NCBI GenBank assembly: GCA_000830175.1
Contig: JQIS01000010.1
Location: 62,001 to 126,000, forward strand
Source of the DNA: Sulfurovum sp. FS08-3
GTDB taxonomy: Bacteria > Campylobacterota > Campylobacteria > Campylobacterales > Sulfurovaceae
Length of the DNA: 64,000 nucleotides
Direction of reading: 5' to 3'
Shown in pieces: positions 1-8,533 of the stretch (position 1 is its first letter; each line of letters begins with the position of its first letter). The notes beneath the pieces are model-generated. The model did not search any database. It saw nothing but the letters and a program-made list of their open reading frames with translations, and was not told where the DNA came from. Both the position numbers and the translations under genes were made by a program.

Positions 1-221
1 ATAGCATCTTTTCCAAATATCTCAATTTGATGGTTTCCTGTAGCAACCTCTACCTTTATGCCCCCGTCACTATCGGTTGCAAGTATTGTTTTGCCATCGA
101 GTCGAACTTCGTTATTGGCTAGTGGCTTTCCATCTTTGAAGACAAAAACCGAAACGCTACCCGCACCAAATAACGATAGGCTCAAAAGCACCACGATGGT
201 AAAAATCTTAAATATTTTCAT
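1..221 (-). CDS. N-terminus of probable TonB-dependent outer-membrane receptor or carboxypeptidase-regulatory-like protein (partial)
   Basis: The minus strand opens with ATG at 221, directly abutting the TAG stop of the TPR gene, and stays open to the window edge (73 codons). Residues 1-20 form a signal peptide (MKIF start, hydrophobic core, cleavage near FGAG). What follows (VFVFKDGKPLANNEV, then a DSDGG turn) resembles the carboxypeptidase-regulatory-like beta-sandwich found at the N-terminus of many TonB-dependent receptors. Its place as last visible gene of a TonB/ExbB/ExbD/TPR operon supports a receptor. The barrel itself is outside the window, so this stays an inference. Confidence 0.6.
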   Translation of the reverse strand, partial: MKIFKIFTIVVLLSLSLFGAGSVSVFVFKDGKPLANNEVRLDGKTILATDSDGGIKVEVATGNHQIEIFGKDA

Positions 222-1496
222 CTATATACACTCCAAACTGCTATCTTTGCACTTTTCAATATTTTTACGAATTAAGGTGGCTTTTGAGAAGAGTTCGCTA
301 TCGTTGATTTGCTTAAACAACTCCTCCGCTGCGTCGTAATCTTTGATCATATAATAGGAGTATGCCAAGGCATACGCAATATTATCATCATCAAGCATGG
401 CGTAACGCTCCAGTGCATCCCTTAATCCAATAATAAATTCAAACTCACCCCGTGCAATGAAAATAGCCACTTTTTGTTTGAGTTTCTCTACTTCATCCCC
501 AATTTGAGAATTAAGATAGAGAGCATGGGGGAAATCGTTGGCTCGTCGATACATCTCAGAGGCCTCTTTTTTGTATTTGCTATCGTAGTGCGATGCCTCT
601 TCAAAGAGATGCGCTGTTGTATGGGGCATACCTTGTTTGAGATAGAGATGCCCCAAAAGCATACTGATTTTAGGCTCACTAGGATATTTTGACTTCGCCT
701 CTTCCAAAATTGTAAGGGCTTGTTCTTTTTGATTGGCACCCAAAAGCATTTGAGCCAATGTGATATACTCATTGGCTTTTGAGCCTTTGGCTACATTGAT
801 GTATTGTTTGGCAGCATCAATAGCTGCTTGATAGAGTTTGAGTTCGGCAAAGTAGTAGAAGCGTTGCTTTAAGAGTGTATCGTCACTAGGAAAGTGATTG
901 AGTCCTCTGCTTAGAGCATTCAAAGCTCCATCGTGATTTTCAAGCTTCCAGTAGCACTCTGCTCTAAGCGTAAAAAGTGAAGCACTCTCTACTCCCTTTT
1001 CCCCTGCATTATCCAAAGCACTAATGGTTCCTAAATAGTTTTTATTTTGATAGTAGGCTTGTGAAAGGTAGATATAGAGCGAATCAAGCTTATCTTGTTT
1101 GACCTTTTTGGCATCAAAAGGAATCTTTTTTTCCACTTTTTTGGGTTCTTCTTTGGTAAATACCTTAAAGAGATATTTGGGTTTTTCTTCAACTTCAGGC
1201 GGTGGCAAAAAGGTTTTGTTTTTGGTCGCTTCGATAGCTTTGTGAAAAAGATCAATGGCTTGTGCGTAATTTGAGCTTCTTAGCTCTACCATCGCCGCAG
1301 TGGTGTAGTACTTCTCTTTGTCAAAGTCAGGTTGGCTTTTGGCTACAAGCTTGAGTTCACCTCGTGCTTTGTCGTACTTGCCATCGTAAAACATCATCGT
1401 TGCAATGGCAAGGTGATCCTCTTTGGGGGCTTCTTCCTCATTGGCTCCAAAAGCCAAACCAACCAAGAGAGACAATAGTATATATTTTTTTAACAT
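222..1496 (-). CDS. TPR-repeat periplasmic protein of the TonB system
   Basis: A 424-residue protein with an N-terminal signal peptide (MLKKY start, ending near AFGA) followed by tetratricopeptide-type helical repeats through most of its length (for example the segments with KYDKARGEL, NYAQAIDLF and DYDAAEELF). I chose ATG at 1496 rather than the GTG two codons upstream because GGGAG lies 8 bases before it. In Vibrio-type TtpC/TonB2 operons a TPR protein follows tonB, and this gene has the same place, 12 bases after tonB. It probably helps assemble or regulate the TonB complex in the periplasm. The family role is known only broadly and the substrate is unknown. Confidence 0.8.
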   Translation of the reverse strand: MLKKYILLSLLVGLAFGANEEEAPKEDHLAIATMMFYDGKYDKARGELKLVAKSQPDFDKEKYYTTAAMVELRSSNYAQAIDLFHKAIEATKNKTFLPPPEVEEKPKYLFKVFTKEEPKKVEKKIPFDAKKVKQDKLDSLYIYLSQAYYQNKNYLGTISALDNAGEKGVESASLFTLRAECYWKLENHDGALNALSRGLNHFPSDDTLLKQRFYYFAELKLYQAAIDAAKQYINVAKGSKANEYITLAQMLLGANQKEQALTILEEAKSKYPSEPKISMLLGHLYLKQGMPHTTAHLFEEASHYDSKYKKEASEMYRRANDFPHALYLNSQIGDEVEKLKQKVAIFIARGEFEFIIGLRDALERYAMLDDDNIAYALAYSYYMIKDYDAAEELFKQINDSELFSKATLIRKNIEKCKDSSLECI

Positions 1497-1508
1497 TTTC
1501 ACACTCCC

Positions 1509-2147
1509 TTAGTTAAAATCAAATCGAATTTTTTGTTTTGCCCATACTTTGACGGGGTTGCCTTTGTATTTGGCGGGAATAAATCGCCAATTACGCACTC
1601 CATTGACCGCAACCGCATCAAAAACACCCGCAGGGCTAGACTCTAATACTTGTGCAGCCTCGACGCTTCCATCTACGGCAATAAGCAAGTTTACAATGAC
1701 ATACCCTTTGATACGTTTTTTCATTGCATCATCGGGATACTCCATGGGGCTTCGTGAGGCTACACGGGGTTTGCTATCAACACTTCCCTCGTTCATAGCA
1801 GCATCTTTAGCCATATCGCCCAATACGTCGCTTCCATCACCTGTAATATTATCGGTAGCAAACTCTGGGATATTCATCTCAATACCACCCAAAATCGAAT
1901 CAAGATTGGGCAGTGGAGCTTTGGGAGGAGCTGTTTTGGGCTTAGGTTTGGGCTTAGGTTTGGGCTTAGGTGGAGGCGTTGTTTTGTTCATTTTGACGTA
2001 ACGCATCTCTTTTTTGACTTTTTCCTCTTTTTGTTTAACAGGTTTATTAAACGCCACGACCAAAACCACCATCAACAATGCCCCAAATCCCATAGAGACA
2101 AGCGAGAAGAGTTTTGCTTTATTGCTATTGTACATTGTGGCTGTCAT
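1509..2147 (-). CDS. tonB: Energy transducer TonB
   Basis: A 212-residue TonB. There is one N-terminal transmembrane helix (about residues 13-32), a Pro/Lys spacer (KPKPKP tandem repeats, about residues 55-75) and a C-terminal TonB domain (about residues 130-212, with the YVIVNLLI, DGSVEAAQV and NWRFIPAKY strands). TonB spans the periplasm and passes proton-motive force from ExbB/ExbD to outer-membrane receptors. ATG 2147 follows exbD at 6 bases, with a GGGA ribosome site inside the exbD end. The KP repeat is encoded by a hexanucleotide-type DNA repeat, so its length may vary between strains. Confidence 0.93.
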   Translation of the reverse strand: MTATMYNSNKAKLFSLVSMGFGALLMVVLVVAFNKPVKQKEEKVKKEMRYVKMNKTTPPPKPKPKPKPKPKTAPPKAPLPNLDSILGGIEMNIPEFATDNITGDGSDVLGDMAKDAAMNEGSVDSKPRVASRSPMEYPDDAMKKRIKGYVIVNLLIAVDGSVEAAQVLESSPAGVFDAVAVNGVRNWRFIPAKYKGNPVKVWAKQKIRFDFN

Positions 2148-2153
2148 CTGTTG

Positions 2154-2558
2154 TTATCCCATCTCTTTGGTAGTCGATACGGCTACATCTTTAGCACCGC
2201 TCATACGGCACTCATCGACAACATTAATCAATACATCCACGGGAATATTGGTATCGGTAACGACCAAAACCGATTTATCCGTCGTGGTTCGCAACAAGTC
2301 TCTCACTTTGCTTTGAATAGCCCATAGTTTGACGGGTTGATTATCAATATAAATCTCCGATGAGCTGTCGATATAGACCCGTACAACTTTGGTATCTGAG
2401 CGTGATGCACTTGATGCGGCGGGTCGATTGATGTCAAGCTTCATATCCTTGACAAATGTTGTTGTTACCATAAAAAATATTAATAGAATAAAAACCATAT
2501 CAATCAATGGCGATAGATCAATATTGTCCACACTCTCTTTTTTGCTTCGTAGTCTCAT
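2154..2558 (-). CDS. exbD: Biopolymer transporter ExbD
   Basis: A 134-residue ExbD/TolR protein. A short cytoplasmic N-terminus leads into one transmembrane helix containing the essential Asp (LSPLIDMVFILLIFF, about residues 16-30), then a periplasmic domain. With ExbB it forms the proton-driven inner-membrane motor that energises TonB. It overlaps the upstream exbB by 4 bases (ATGA-type), which implies translational coupling. ATG 2558 has an AGGATG site. Confidence 0.93.
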   Translation of the reverse strand: MRLRSKKESVDNIDLSPLIDMVFILLIFFMVTTTFVKDMKLDINRPAASSASRSDTKVVRVYIDSSSEIYIDNQPVKLWAIQSKVRDLLRTTTDKSVLVVTDTNIPVDVLINVVDECRMSGAKDVAVSTTKEMG

Positions 2559-3157
2559 AATTCATCCTTTGTACACAAAACATCCGTAATCAGTTCAAAT
2601 TCCAATTCAAACTTATCCTCTTTTTTATCCAGTACTTTTCCCAAAATCAATCCTGGTACGGCTACTACGAGTCCTAGTTCGGTTGTAAAGAGAGCTTTGG
2701 AGATACCGCCTGATATACTTGAGCCTTGCCCAAACATCGCACTGTTTTGCAAAGCTTCAAAGGTCTCAATCATTCCCATAACGGTACCAAGTAGTCCTAC
2801 CAATGGGGCTAATATTACAATGGTTTTGACCATAATACCGTATTGACCGATAGCTACACGATAGGGAAAGAGAGCATCTTCGATATGGTTTCGATATCTC
2901 AACCCTTTGGCTTTGGCTTCATTGTAGGCTTCAATCGCATCAACAGTAGCGTAGTCAATGAGACCTTTCATCTTTTTGGTAGCACCCTTTTCAAAATGCT
3001 TATCAATGACTCTTCTTACAGAGCCTTTCATGCCCCTTTGCAAAATCAAGTAGCGATATCCCAATCCATACCAGAGCATCAAGTTGAGTAGAAAAAGTAC
3101 CCACATGACAGCCCCGCCCGCATTCATAAATGTAACAAATTGTTCAAAAAAGCCCAT
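2555..3157 (-). CDS. exbB: MotA/TolQ/ExbB proton channel protein (ExbB)
   Basis: A 200-residue three-helix ExbB. The C-terminal pair of helices carries the family signature (APLVGLLGTVMGMIETF, then GGISKALFTTELGLVVAVPGL). It is the smaller of two ExbB-type proteins in this operon, as in the Vibrio TonB2 system where a canonical ExbB2 accompanies the larger TtpC. It would form the proton channel with ExbD. It lies 4 bases after the TtpC-like gene. Confidence 0.92.
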   Translation of the reverse strand: MGFFEQFVTFMNAGGAVMWVLFLLNLMLWYGLGYRYLILQRGMKGSVRRVIDKHFEKGATKKMKGLIDYATVDAIEAYNEAKAKGLRYRNHIEDALFPYRVAIGQYGIMVKTIVILAPLVGLLGTVMGMIETFEALQNSAMFGQGSSISGGISKALFTTELGLVVAVPGLILGKVLDKKEDKFELEFELITDVLCTKDEL

Positions 3158-3161
3158 AATG

Positions 3162-4481
3162 TTATCTTAAATTATTTTTTTCAAATAGGTTTACGATATG
3201 TAAAGCACTATGCTCCATAGAATCCTTGATATTTTGAGCCCATCCTGTAAGCAAGTTGCCCAGTAGTAGCAATGGAATGGCTACAATAAGACCAAACATG
3301 GTTGTAACCAATGCCTCTGCAATACCCCCTGAAAGCAGCTTAGGATCACCCGTACCGTGTTCGGTGATAATATCAAAGGTTGCAATCATACCCGTAACCG
3401 TACCCAAAAGTCCAAGCAGTGGAGCAACAGCAGCAATAACAAGAACAAAGTTACCAAACTTATCAATGCGTGAACTCTCATTGAGAATATTTTCCATAAT
3501 AATATCCTCTACGTGTTCTCTGTTTTTGCCAATATTTCTAAGCGTTGCTTTGATAACTCTTGCGGTTGATCCCTCGTAGGCTTTGATGGCTTCCAGTGCT
3601 GCACCCGAACCCTCTCGATTGTTTACTTTCTCAACTACGATATTGGTAATCTCATCCACATTACTACCCGAACGAGAGAGCAACAAGGCTCTATAAGCAA
3701 GCAACAAGAGTCCAAAAATCCCTAGTATAAGTGTAATATATCCGATAGAACCACCCGCTCTTAGCGTATCTTTATAGGTTTTCTCTTTTTGATATTCCAC
3801 CTCTTTGTCAAGGTTTTCATAGACAAAAATATTCAAATCAGGAAGCATCTCTTTGGCAAAAAGGGCTTTGGCATCATCGGAGCTATCAGCAGCGTTCCAA
3901 AGCTTATAATTCCCTTCACCCGCAGGTGCTAATGCTCCTGTAGCCGTTGTTGAGATACCGTAAGCAGCGATGTTACCGACTTTGACAATATCGCCCTCGA
4001 CTACAGAACCGTTGGGTAAATAGAATTTTCCTTTGGTAGTCTCGATTGAGGAGAGTTTTGAGTAGAGTCCGATAGTAAAATCAAAAGCTTTTGTTGCTTT
4101 TTCTACGCTTGTGGTTTGATTGTTTTCGCTCAATTTAATACCATAAGGCTCTAGTGTGGTAGTCATTTGCATAATGACATTGGAGGTTAAATCTGTATTG
4201 CCTTGTTTGTCACCCAATTTTTTGGTCGCTTTTTCGAGTTCATCTTGCTTGAGTTGGAGTTCATTGGTAATGGCAATGAGATTTTCTCTTAGAGCCTCCA
4301 TTTTGAGCTTTGAGGCATTGACATCGGTATCTTGTTGGAGCTTTTCACTTACAAGTCGTGTTTCAAGTTCACTCTTTTGGGCTTTTAAAAAGGTGTATTC
4401 TTTTTGATAGGCATCGCTTAGTTGGCTACCGTAGAGAGCTGAACTAAGTAAAATCAGTGCAATAGTAGTAAGTTTTTTCAT
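3162..4481 (-). CDS. TtpC-like large MotA/TolQ/ExbB-domain protein
   Basis: A 439-residue protein with three parts. It has a signal peptide (to about residue 19), a long periplasmic coiled-coil region (about 20-115, rich in Glu/Lys/Leu) with a globular segment, and a C-terminal three-helix ExbB domain (about 245-435, with APLLGLLGTVTGMIATF and GGIAEALVTTMFGLIVAIPL). This matches TtpC of Vibrio-type TonB2 systems, where it is needed together with ExbB2-ExbD2-TonB2. ATG 4481 has a GGAGG site. It overlaps the DUF3450 gene by one base. The neighbourhood makes the TtpC assignment firm, but the transported substrate cannot be read from it. Confidence 0.88.
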   Translation of the reverse strand: MKKLTTIALILLSSALYGSQLSDAYQKEYTFLKAQKSELETRLVSEKLQQDTDVNASKLKMEALRENLIAITNELQLKQDELEKATKKLGDKQGNTDLTSNVIMQMTTTLEPYGIKLSENNQTTSVEKATKAFDFTIGLYSKLSSIETTKGKFYLPNGSVVEGDIVKVGNIAAYGISTTATGALAPAGEGNYKLWNAADSSDDAKALFAKEMLPDLNIFVYENLDKEVEYQKEKTYKDTLRAGGSIGYITLILGIFGLLLLAYRALLLSRSGSNVDEITNIVVEKVNNREGSGAALEAIKAYEGSTARVIKATLRNIGKNREHVEDIIMENILNESSRIDKFGNFVLVIAAVAPLLGLLGTVTGMIATFDIITEHGTGDPKLLSGGIAEALVTTMFGLIVAIPLLLLGNLLTGWAQNIKDSMEHSALHIVNLFEKNNLR

Positions 4482-5239
4482 TATTTGACCTCCGAGAGAA
4501 CAAGTGCGTTGGGAATTGAGAAGTAACCTGTGCGAATTTGTTTTTGCAAGGCATCAAAGAGTGCTACAATCTTTTGCACTTTGTCGCCATCTTCTTCCAA
4601 TTTGTAAGTATAGCCGTTACCCTCTTTGACGACATAACCTACTTGCTCATCGGGTGTTGCAAAGTAGAGTGCAATGGAACCTAGTTTGGCAACTTGAGCC
4701 ATTTTGGGTTCACCGTTAAGCTCAATGTTTTGTTTGAATAGACCAATCTCTTTGGTGATACGAAGTGCATCATCATAACTTGCCCATACCAATGATAGAG
4801 CTTTTTCTTGAGTAATCGCTCCCTCTTTGAGGTCGGTTTTGATTTTGGTAAGTGAAGCAAGTCGCTCTTGAACCTTGAAAGGGATACCTGCTTTAATCAG
4901 TGCTTCGAGTTTGGTGATAGCATCCGTTAAAACAGGTTGAAAATCTTGCGTAGAGCTACCCAATTTGACCAGTTGAGTATTGGTTTTTTCCAATTCAAGA
5001 TTGGTTAATTTTAATGTAGTCTCTTTTCTACCAATTTGTGCCTCAGTGTCGGCTACTTGCATCGCAATGGATTTCATTTGCGATTTGTAGTTCTCTTTGT
5101 TTTCATCAATCTTGGTATAAAGCCCCTCGACATCCGTTCGTAACTTCATAATAGAATCAACGATATTTTCACCGTAAAGGCTACTAGAAGATAGCAAAGC
5201 AAGAGCGGCTAAGATACTTTTATTGTATAGTTTAATCAC
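4481..5239 (-). CDS. DUF3450-family periplasmic protein
   Basis: About 252 residues when started at GTG 5239, which has GGGAG 8 bases upstream and puts a signal peptide at the N-terminus (hydrophobic ILAALALL, Ser-rich, cleavage near LYGE). A longer TTG start at 5311 would add residues without a signal-like layout, and it lies inside the repeated operator. The mature part begins with a coiled coil and ends in a beta-rich domain, as in DUF3450 proteins. Members of this family head TtpC/ExbB/ExbD/TonB/TPR operons. It is the first gene of the operon and sits just behind the tandem TAAC repeats. Confidence 0.82.
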   Translation of the reverse strand: MIKLYNKSILAALALLSSSSLYGENIVDSIMKLRTDVEGLYTKIDENKENYKSQMKSIAMQVADTEAQIGRKETTLKLTNLELEKTNTQLVKLGSSTQDFQPVLTDAITKLEALIKAGIPFKVQERLASLTKIKTDLKEGAITQEKALSLVWASYDDALRITKEIGLFKQNIELNGEPKMAQVAKLGSIALYFATPDEQVGYVVKEGNGYTYKLEEDGDKVQKIVALFDALQKQIRTGYFSIPNALVLSEVK

Positions 5240-5274
5240 TATAGGCTCCCATAAAAAAATTTTGCTAATCATAG

Positions 5275-5320
5275 TGACAAAAAATAACAGTTTGATAACA
5301 AAAGGTAACAAAGTGGTAAC
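5275..5320 (-). promoter_or_regulatory. Tandem ~10.5-bp direct repeats upstream of the TonB operon (candidate response-regulator operator)
   Basis: On the + strand, TGAC/TAAC(A) half-sites begin at 5275, 5285, 5296, 5306 and 5317, spaced 10 to 11 bases, so they fall on one face of the helix. Two carry the longer core GGTAACAAA. Such helically phased direct repeats are typical of OmpR/PhoB-family regulators. The array ends about 35 bases before the chosen GTG start of the DUF3450 gene. A matching array lies upstream of the beta-helix lipoprotein. Confidence 0.55.
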
Positions 5321-5363
5321 AAAATGATGGAGAAAGAGAGGAGCGAAATAAGAAAAAGGGCAA

Positions 5364-5387
5364 CAAGATAGGGAATTTCCTATCTTG
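5364..5387 (-). terminator. Probable intrinsic terminator after the beta-helix lipoprotein gene
   Basis: A perfect 9-bp inverted repeat (CAAGATAGG and CCTATCTTG) with a 6-base loop lies 17 bases beyond the lipoprotein stop. On the minus strand the hairpin is followed by a pyrimidine-rich run (TTGCCCTTTTTC). Confidence 0.6.
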
Positions 5388-5403
5388 CTAAAGAGTTAAT
5401 AAA

Positions 5404-7557
5404 CTATTTTGTGTTGCCTGTACCTGATGTGAATTTAGTTTCAACCAATGCTGTTTCAGCAGCATCTGCTTCAGTTTTTGCAACAATTTTTGGATTTGAC
5501 CCAGCTAATGTTACATTTGTGAAACTTGATTTAGTTTCATCAAAATCTCCACTTACTGCAATTGCACCTTTAGCTGTTGAGTTGTATGTGACTGTTACTG
5601 CTTCAAAGATACCGCCTACTGCTTCGCCATCACCTGCTTTAAAGTAAAGTCCACCTTCAGAGTCAGCAGAGTCAAGAGTAATGTTTACATTTCGATAAGT
5701 CGCTACCGTTGTACCAGACATTTCGATACCTGCTTTTTTACCATTTGTAATCATCAAGCCGTTTACAGCACCATTCCAACCGCTATCGGTATCAAATGAA
5801 TCATCTTGTGCACCATCAATTTTTACATTGGTAAGATTTACTGAACCACCCCAAATCTCAACACCATCATCACCTGAATGATTGACTAAGATGTTTGATA
5901 CAGTTGTGGCAGAACTTACACCAAAGAGTGAAAGACCGTTAATCTCTTTATCTTGCTCAACCGCAATACCTGTGTTGTTGATTACAACATAGTTTAATGA
6001 TCCAGAACTCTCTTTGCTTGTACCAGCTGTTGTTTTATCATCAACTTCATAAGCACCTGTTTGGTCGTTCGCATCATTACCTATAATACTAACACCACCC
6101 CATTGACCAGCAGCATCGCCTTCGCCATCAACTGCATCTTCAGATGTGAAAAGAATAGGTTTAGCAAAAGTACCTTCAGCTACCAATTTAGCACCTGAAT
6201 AGACGATTAACCATGCGTTTGTACCTGTACCACCAGCAACTACTGTTCCTGGCTCAACAGTCAATGTAGCTCCTGCCATTACTTCAACTTTACCACTGAG
6301 TACCCATGTTTTGTCTGCAGTAAGTGTCTTATCGGTTGTTATTTGACCAGAGATTGTCTCTTTGGTTGTTGGAGCTGTAGGGAGTACCATTTCTGTAGCT
6401 ACTGTATTGTTAGTACCTGTTTGGAATGCATTACCAACCAATGCCATCTCAGCAACATCAGCATCAGATTTTGCTACGATTGTTGGGTTAGAACCTGTCA
6501 ATGTTACATTTGTGAAGCTTGATTTAGTCTCATCAAAATCACCACTTACTGCAATTGCACCTTTAGCAGTTGCATTGTAGGCTACGGTTACTTTTTCAAA
6601 AGTACCACCTACTACTTCACCATCACCTGCTTTGAAGTAAAGACCACCCTCAGAATCTTCAGAAGAGAGTGTAATGCTTACGTTTTTGTAGGTAGCTGTT
6701 GTAGTACCTGACATTTCGATACCCGCTTTTTTACCGTTTGTGATTGTCAAACCATCTACTGTACCACTCCAACCGCTATCGGTATCAAATGAATCATCTT
6801 GTGCGCCATCAATCGTTACATTAGTAAGATTTACTGAACCACCCCAAATCTCAACACCGTCATCGCCTGAACGATTAACTGTAATATTTTCTACTGTTGT
6901 AGTATTGCTTACACCAAAGAGTGAAAGACCGTTAATCTCTTTATCTTGCTCAACCGCAACACCTGTGTTGTTGATAACAATGTGCTTTAATGAACCTGAA
7001 GTTGCTTTGCTTGTACCTGCTACTGTTACATCATCAACCTCATAAGCACCTGTTTGGTCGTTTGCGTCATTACCTACGATAGTAACACCACCCCATTGAC
7101 CAGCAGCTTCACCTTCGCCATCAAATGCATCTTCAGATGTAAAAGTAATTTTTTTATCTGCTGTACCTTCTGCCATCAAAGTAGCACCTGGGTAAACGAT
7201 CAACCATGCATTTGTACCTGTACCACCAACTACTGTTGTGCCTGGTTGAATTGTAAGTGTAGCACCTGCCATTACCTCAACTTTGCCATTAAGTACCCAA
7301 ACTTTATCAGCTGTTAGTGTTTTGTTTTCTGTGATTTGACCTGTGATTGTCTCTTTGCTTGGAGTTGCTGGAGTCTCAGGAGTTGTGTTGTTTGCCTCAG
7401 GAGTTGTTGGAGTTGTGTTGTTTGCCTCAGGAGTTGTTGGAGTTGTGTTGTTTGCCTCTGGTGTTGTTGCAGCTGGAGTAGATGAACCGCCTCCGCCTCC
7501 GCATGATGTGATAGTAAGAGCCGCTAAAGCCGAAAGTAATGCTACTGAGTATTTCAT
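5404..7557 (-). CDS. Beta-helix repeat lipoprotein with internal ~330-residue duplication
   Basis: A 717-residue surface or periplasmic lipoprotein. The N-terminus is a lipoprotein signal (TITSC, lipobox Cys followed by a Gly run), then a spacer of three TTPEANN repeats (about residues 32-62). Two near-identical modules follow, starting near residues 68 and 397. Each opens with KETI(T/S)GQIT and contains motifs such as AGATLT(I/V), GQWGGV, GDDGVEIWGGS and SGDFDETKSS, as expected of right-handed parallel beta-helices. The copies are also highly similar at DNA level, which points to a recent duplication or gene conversion. The upstream repeats match those of the TonB operon, so the two units may be co-regulated. 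The ligand is unknown. Confidence 0.75.
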   Translation of the reverse strand: MKYSVALLSALAALTITSCGGGGGSSTPAATTPEANNTTPTTPEANNTTPTTPEANNTTPETPATPSKETITGQITENKTLTADKVWVLNGKVEVMAGATLTIQPGTTVVGGTGTNAWLIVYPGATLMAEGTADKKITFTSEDAFDGEGEAAGQWGGVTIVGNDANDQTGAYEVDDVTVAGTSKATSGSLKHIVINNTGVAVEQDKEINGLSLFGVSNTTTVENITVNRSGDDGVEIWGGSVNLTNVTIDGAQDDSFDTDSGWSGTVDGLTITNGKKAGIEMSGTTTATYKNVSITLSSEDSEGGLYFKAGDGEVVGGTFEKVTVAYNATAKGAIAVSGDFDETKSSFTNVTLTGSNPTIVAKSDADVAEMALVGNAFQTGTNNTVATEMVLPTAPTTKETISGQITTDKTLTADKTWVLSGKVEVMAGATLTVEPGTVVAGGTGTNAWLIVYSGAKLVAEGTFAKPILFTSEDAVDGEGDAAGQWGGVSIIGNDANDQTGAYEVDDKTTAGTSKESSGSLNYVVINNTGIAVEQDKEINGLSLFGVSSATTVSNILVNHSGDDGVEIWGGSVNLTNVKIDGAQDDSFDTDSGWNGAVNGLMITNGKKAGIEMSGTTVATYRNVNITLDSADSEGGLYFKAGDGEAVGGIFEAVTVTYNSTAKGAIAVSGDFDETKSSFTNVTLAGSNPKIVAKTEADAAETALVETKFTSGTGNTK

Positions 7558-7632
7558 TGTGTCAATTCCTTAATTAAAAAATTTTAAATCTACAATCATA
7601 GATTTGTACACCGCAAGATTAGCAGTAAAAAG

Positions 7633-7669
7633 TTACAGCCGTATTACTTTTTGGAAACAAAATGGTAAC
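7633..7669 (-). promoter_or_regulatory. Tandem 11-bp direct repeats upstream of the beta-helix lipoprotein
   Basis: Half-sites TTAC, TTAC, AAAC and TAAC begin at 7633, 7644, 7655 and 7666, exactly 11 bases apart. The last two have the cores GGAAACAAAAT and GGTAACAAAAT, which match the core of the array at 5275-5320. The array lies about 75-110 bases before the lipoprotein ATG. It is probably the same response-regulator operator as upstream of the TonB operon. Confidence 0.55.
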
Positions 7670-7677
7670 AAAATTAA

Positions 7678-8466
7678 TTATAGGTAATCTTTGTCACTTA
7701 GGGGCTTTGCGTTTGGGTTGGTGGCGATTTTGTGTGCCATATCAATTTTTTTGATGTTGTGCAGTGGATTGAGTGAGGCGATAGTGGCGTTGCGAACGGC
7801 TTTGTTTTGGAGCAAATAGATGTTGAAACCATTTTCAAAGAGTGCCAAACGGGTTGCAATCGCCGTCGAATAGGTCGTAAGGATACCATCATTGGTCAAA
7901 AGCCTAGCAATATCGGCAAAATACTCACACGTCCACAACAAAGGGTTGGTTTTGGGAGAGAAAGCATCTTGATAGACAATGTCAAATTTTTGCGTAAGTT
8001 TGGGAATGCTTTCACGAGCATCACCCAGTAGAATGTTAATATCTACTCTTGGATTATGATAGGTTAGTTCTTTGGAGAGGGTGATAATAGTCTCTTTGAG
8101 GTTTTCAAACTCTTTGGGGTAGTGAAAATCTTTGAGTGAGCCGATGAGTTCTAGGTCAAATTCGGGCGAAACAATCTCAACGCTAATATCCAATTGATGC
8201 TTTTGGATATAATAAAGCGTCGCCAATGTATTGTACCCCAATCCAAAGCAGACATCCAAAATACGCAGATGTTTTTTGTGAGCATTCAACGCAAAAGCGG
8301 GGATAATATGTTTGTGAAGCGACTCGCTTAATGCCCCATCGTGGGTAGAGTGATAATGCTCTCTAAACTCATGCGAATAGAGCGTAGGGCTTCCATCGTG
8401 AGTTACTACAGACTCTTTGTGTGAACGTAGGGTTGGATTGTAAGGCTGGTTGTTACTCTTTTTCAT
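7678..8466 (-). CDS. mnmD: tRNA U34 5-aminomethyl methyltransferase-like protein (MnmD, DUF752)
   Basis: A 262-residue SAM-dependent methyltransferase matching the methyltransferase half of MnmC. It shows a Rossmann SAM motif (DVCFGLGYNTLA, about residues 93-104) and the family signature DAFSPKTNPLLWT (about 168-180). It would methylate the aminomethyl group on tRNA wobble uridine. There is no FAD oxidase domain, so this is a stand-alone MnmD. The start context is unusual: a TATAAT on the minus strand lies only 6 bases before the ATG, which would fit a very short or absent leader. Confidence 0.82.
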   Translation of the reverse strand: MKKSNNQPYNPTLRSHKESVVTHDGSPTLYSHEFREHYHSTHDGALSESLHKHIIPAFALNAHKKHLRILDVCFGLGYNTLATLYYIQKHQLDISVEIVSPEFDLELIGSLKDFHYPKEFENLKETIITLSKELTYHNPRVDINILLGDARESIPKLTQKFDIVYQDAFSPKTNPLLWTCEYFADIARLLTNDGILTTYSTAIATRLALFENGFNIYLLQNKAVRNATIASLNPLHNIKKIDMAHKIATNPNAKPLSDKDYL

Positions 8467-8507
8467 GATGCCATTATAGCTTCTCGAAATTAAAAAATGA
8501 TTTATGC

Positions 8508-8513
8508 TATAAT
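8508..8513 (+). promoter_or_regulatory. Extended -10 promoter element of the Uma2 gene
   Basis: TATAAT preceded by TGC (extended -10) lies 20 bases before the GTG start at 8534, in a divergent intergenic region with the mnmD gene. Confidence 0.5.
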
Positions 8514-8533
8514 AGACAAAAAAGGAGATTGTC

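Noticed and set aside
7370-7480. Regular short repeats that could suggest a CRISPR array
   Set aside because: They are in-frame TTPEANN codon repeats of the lipoprotein spacer, with no unique spacers.
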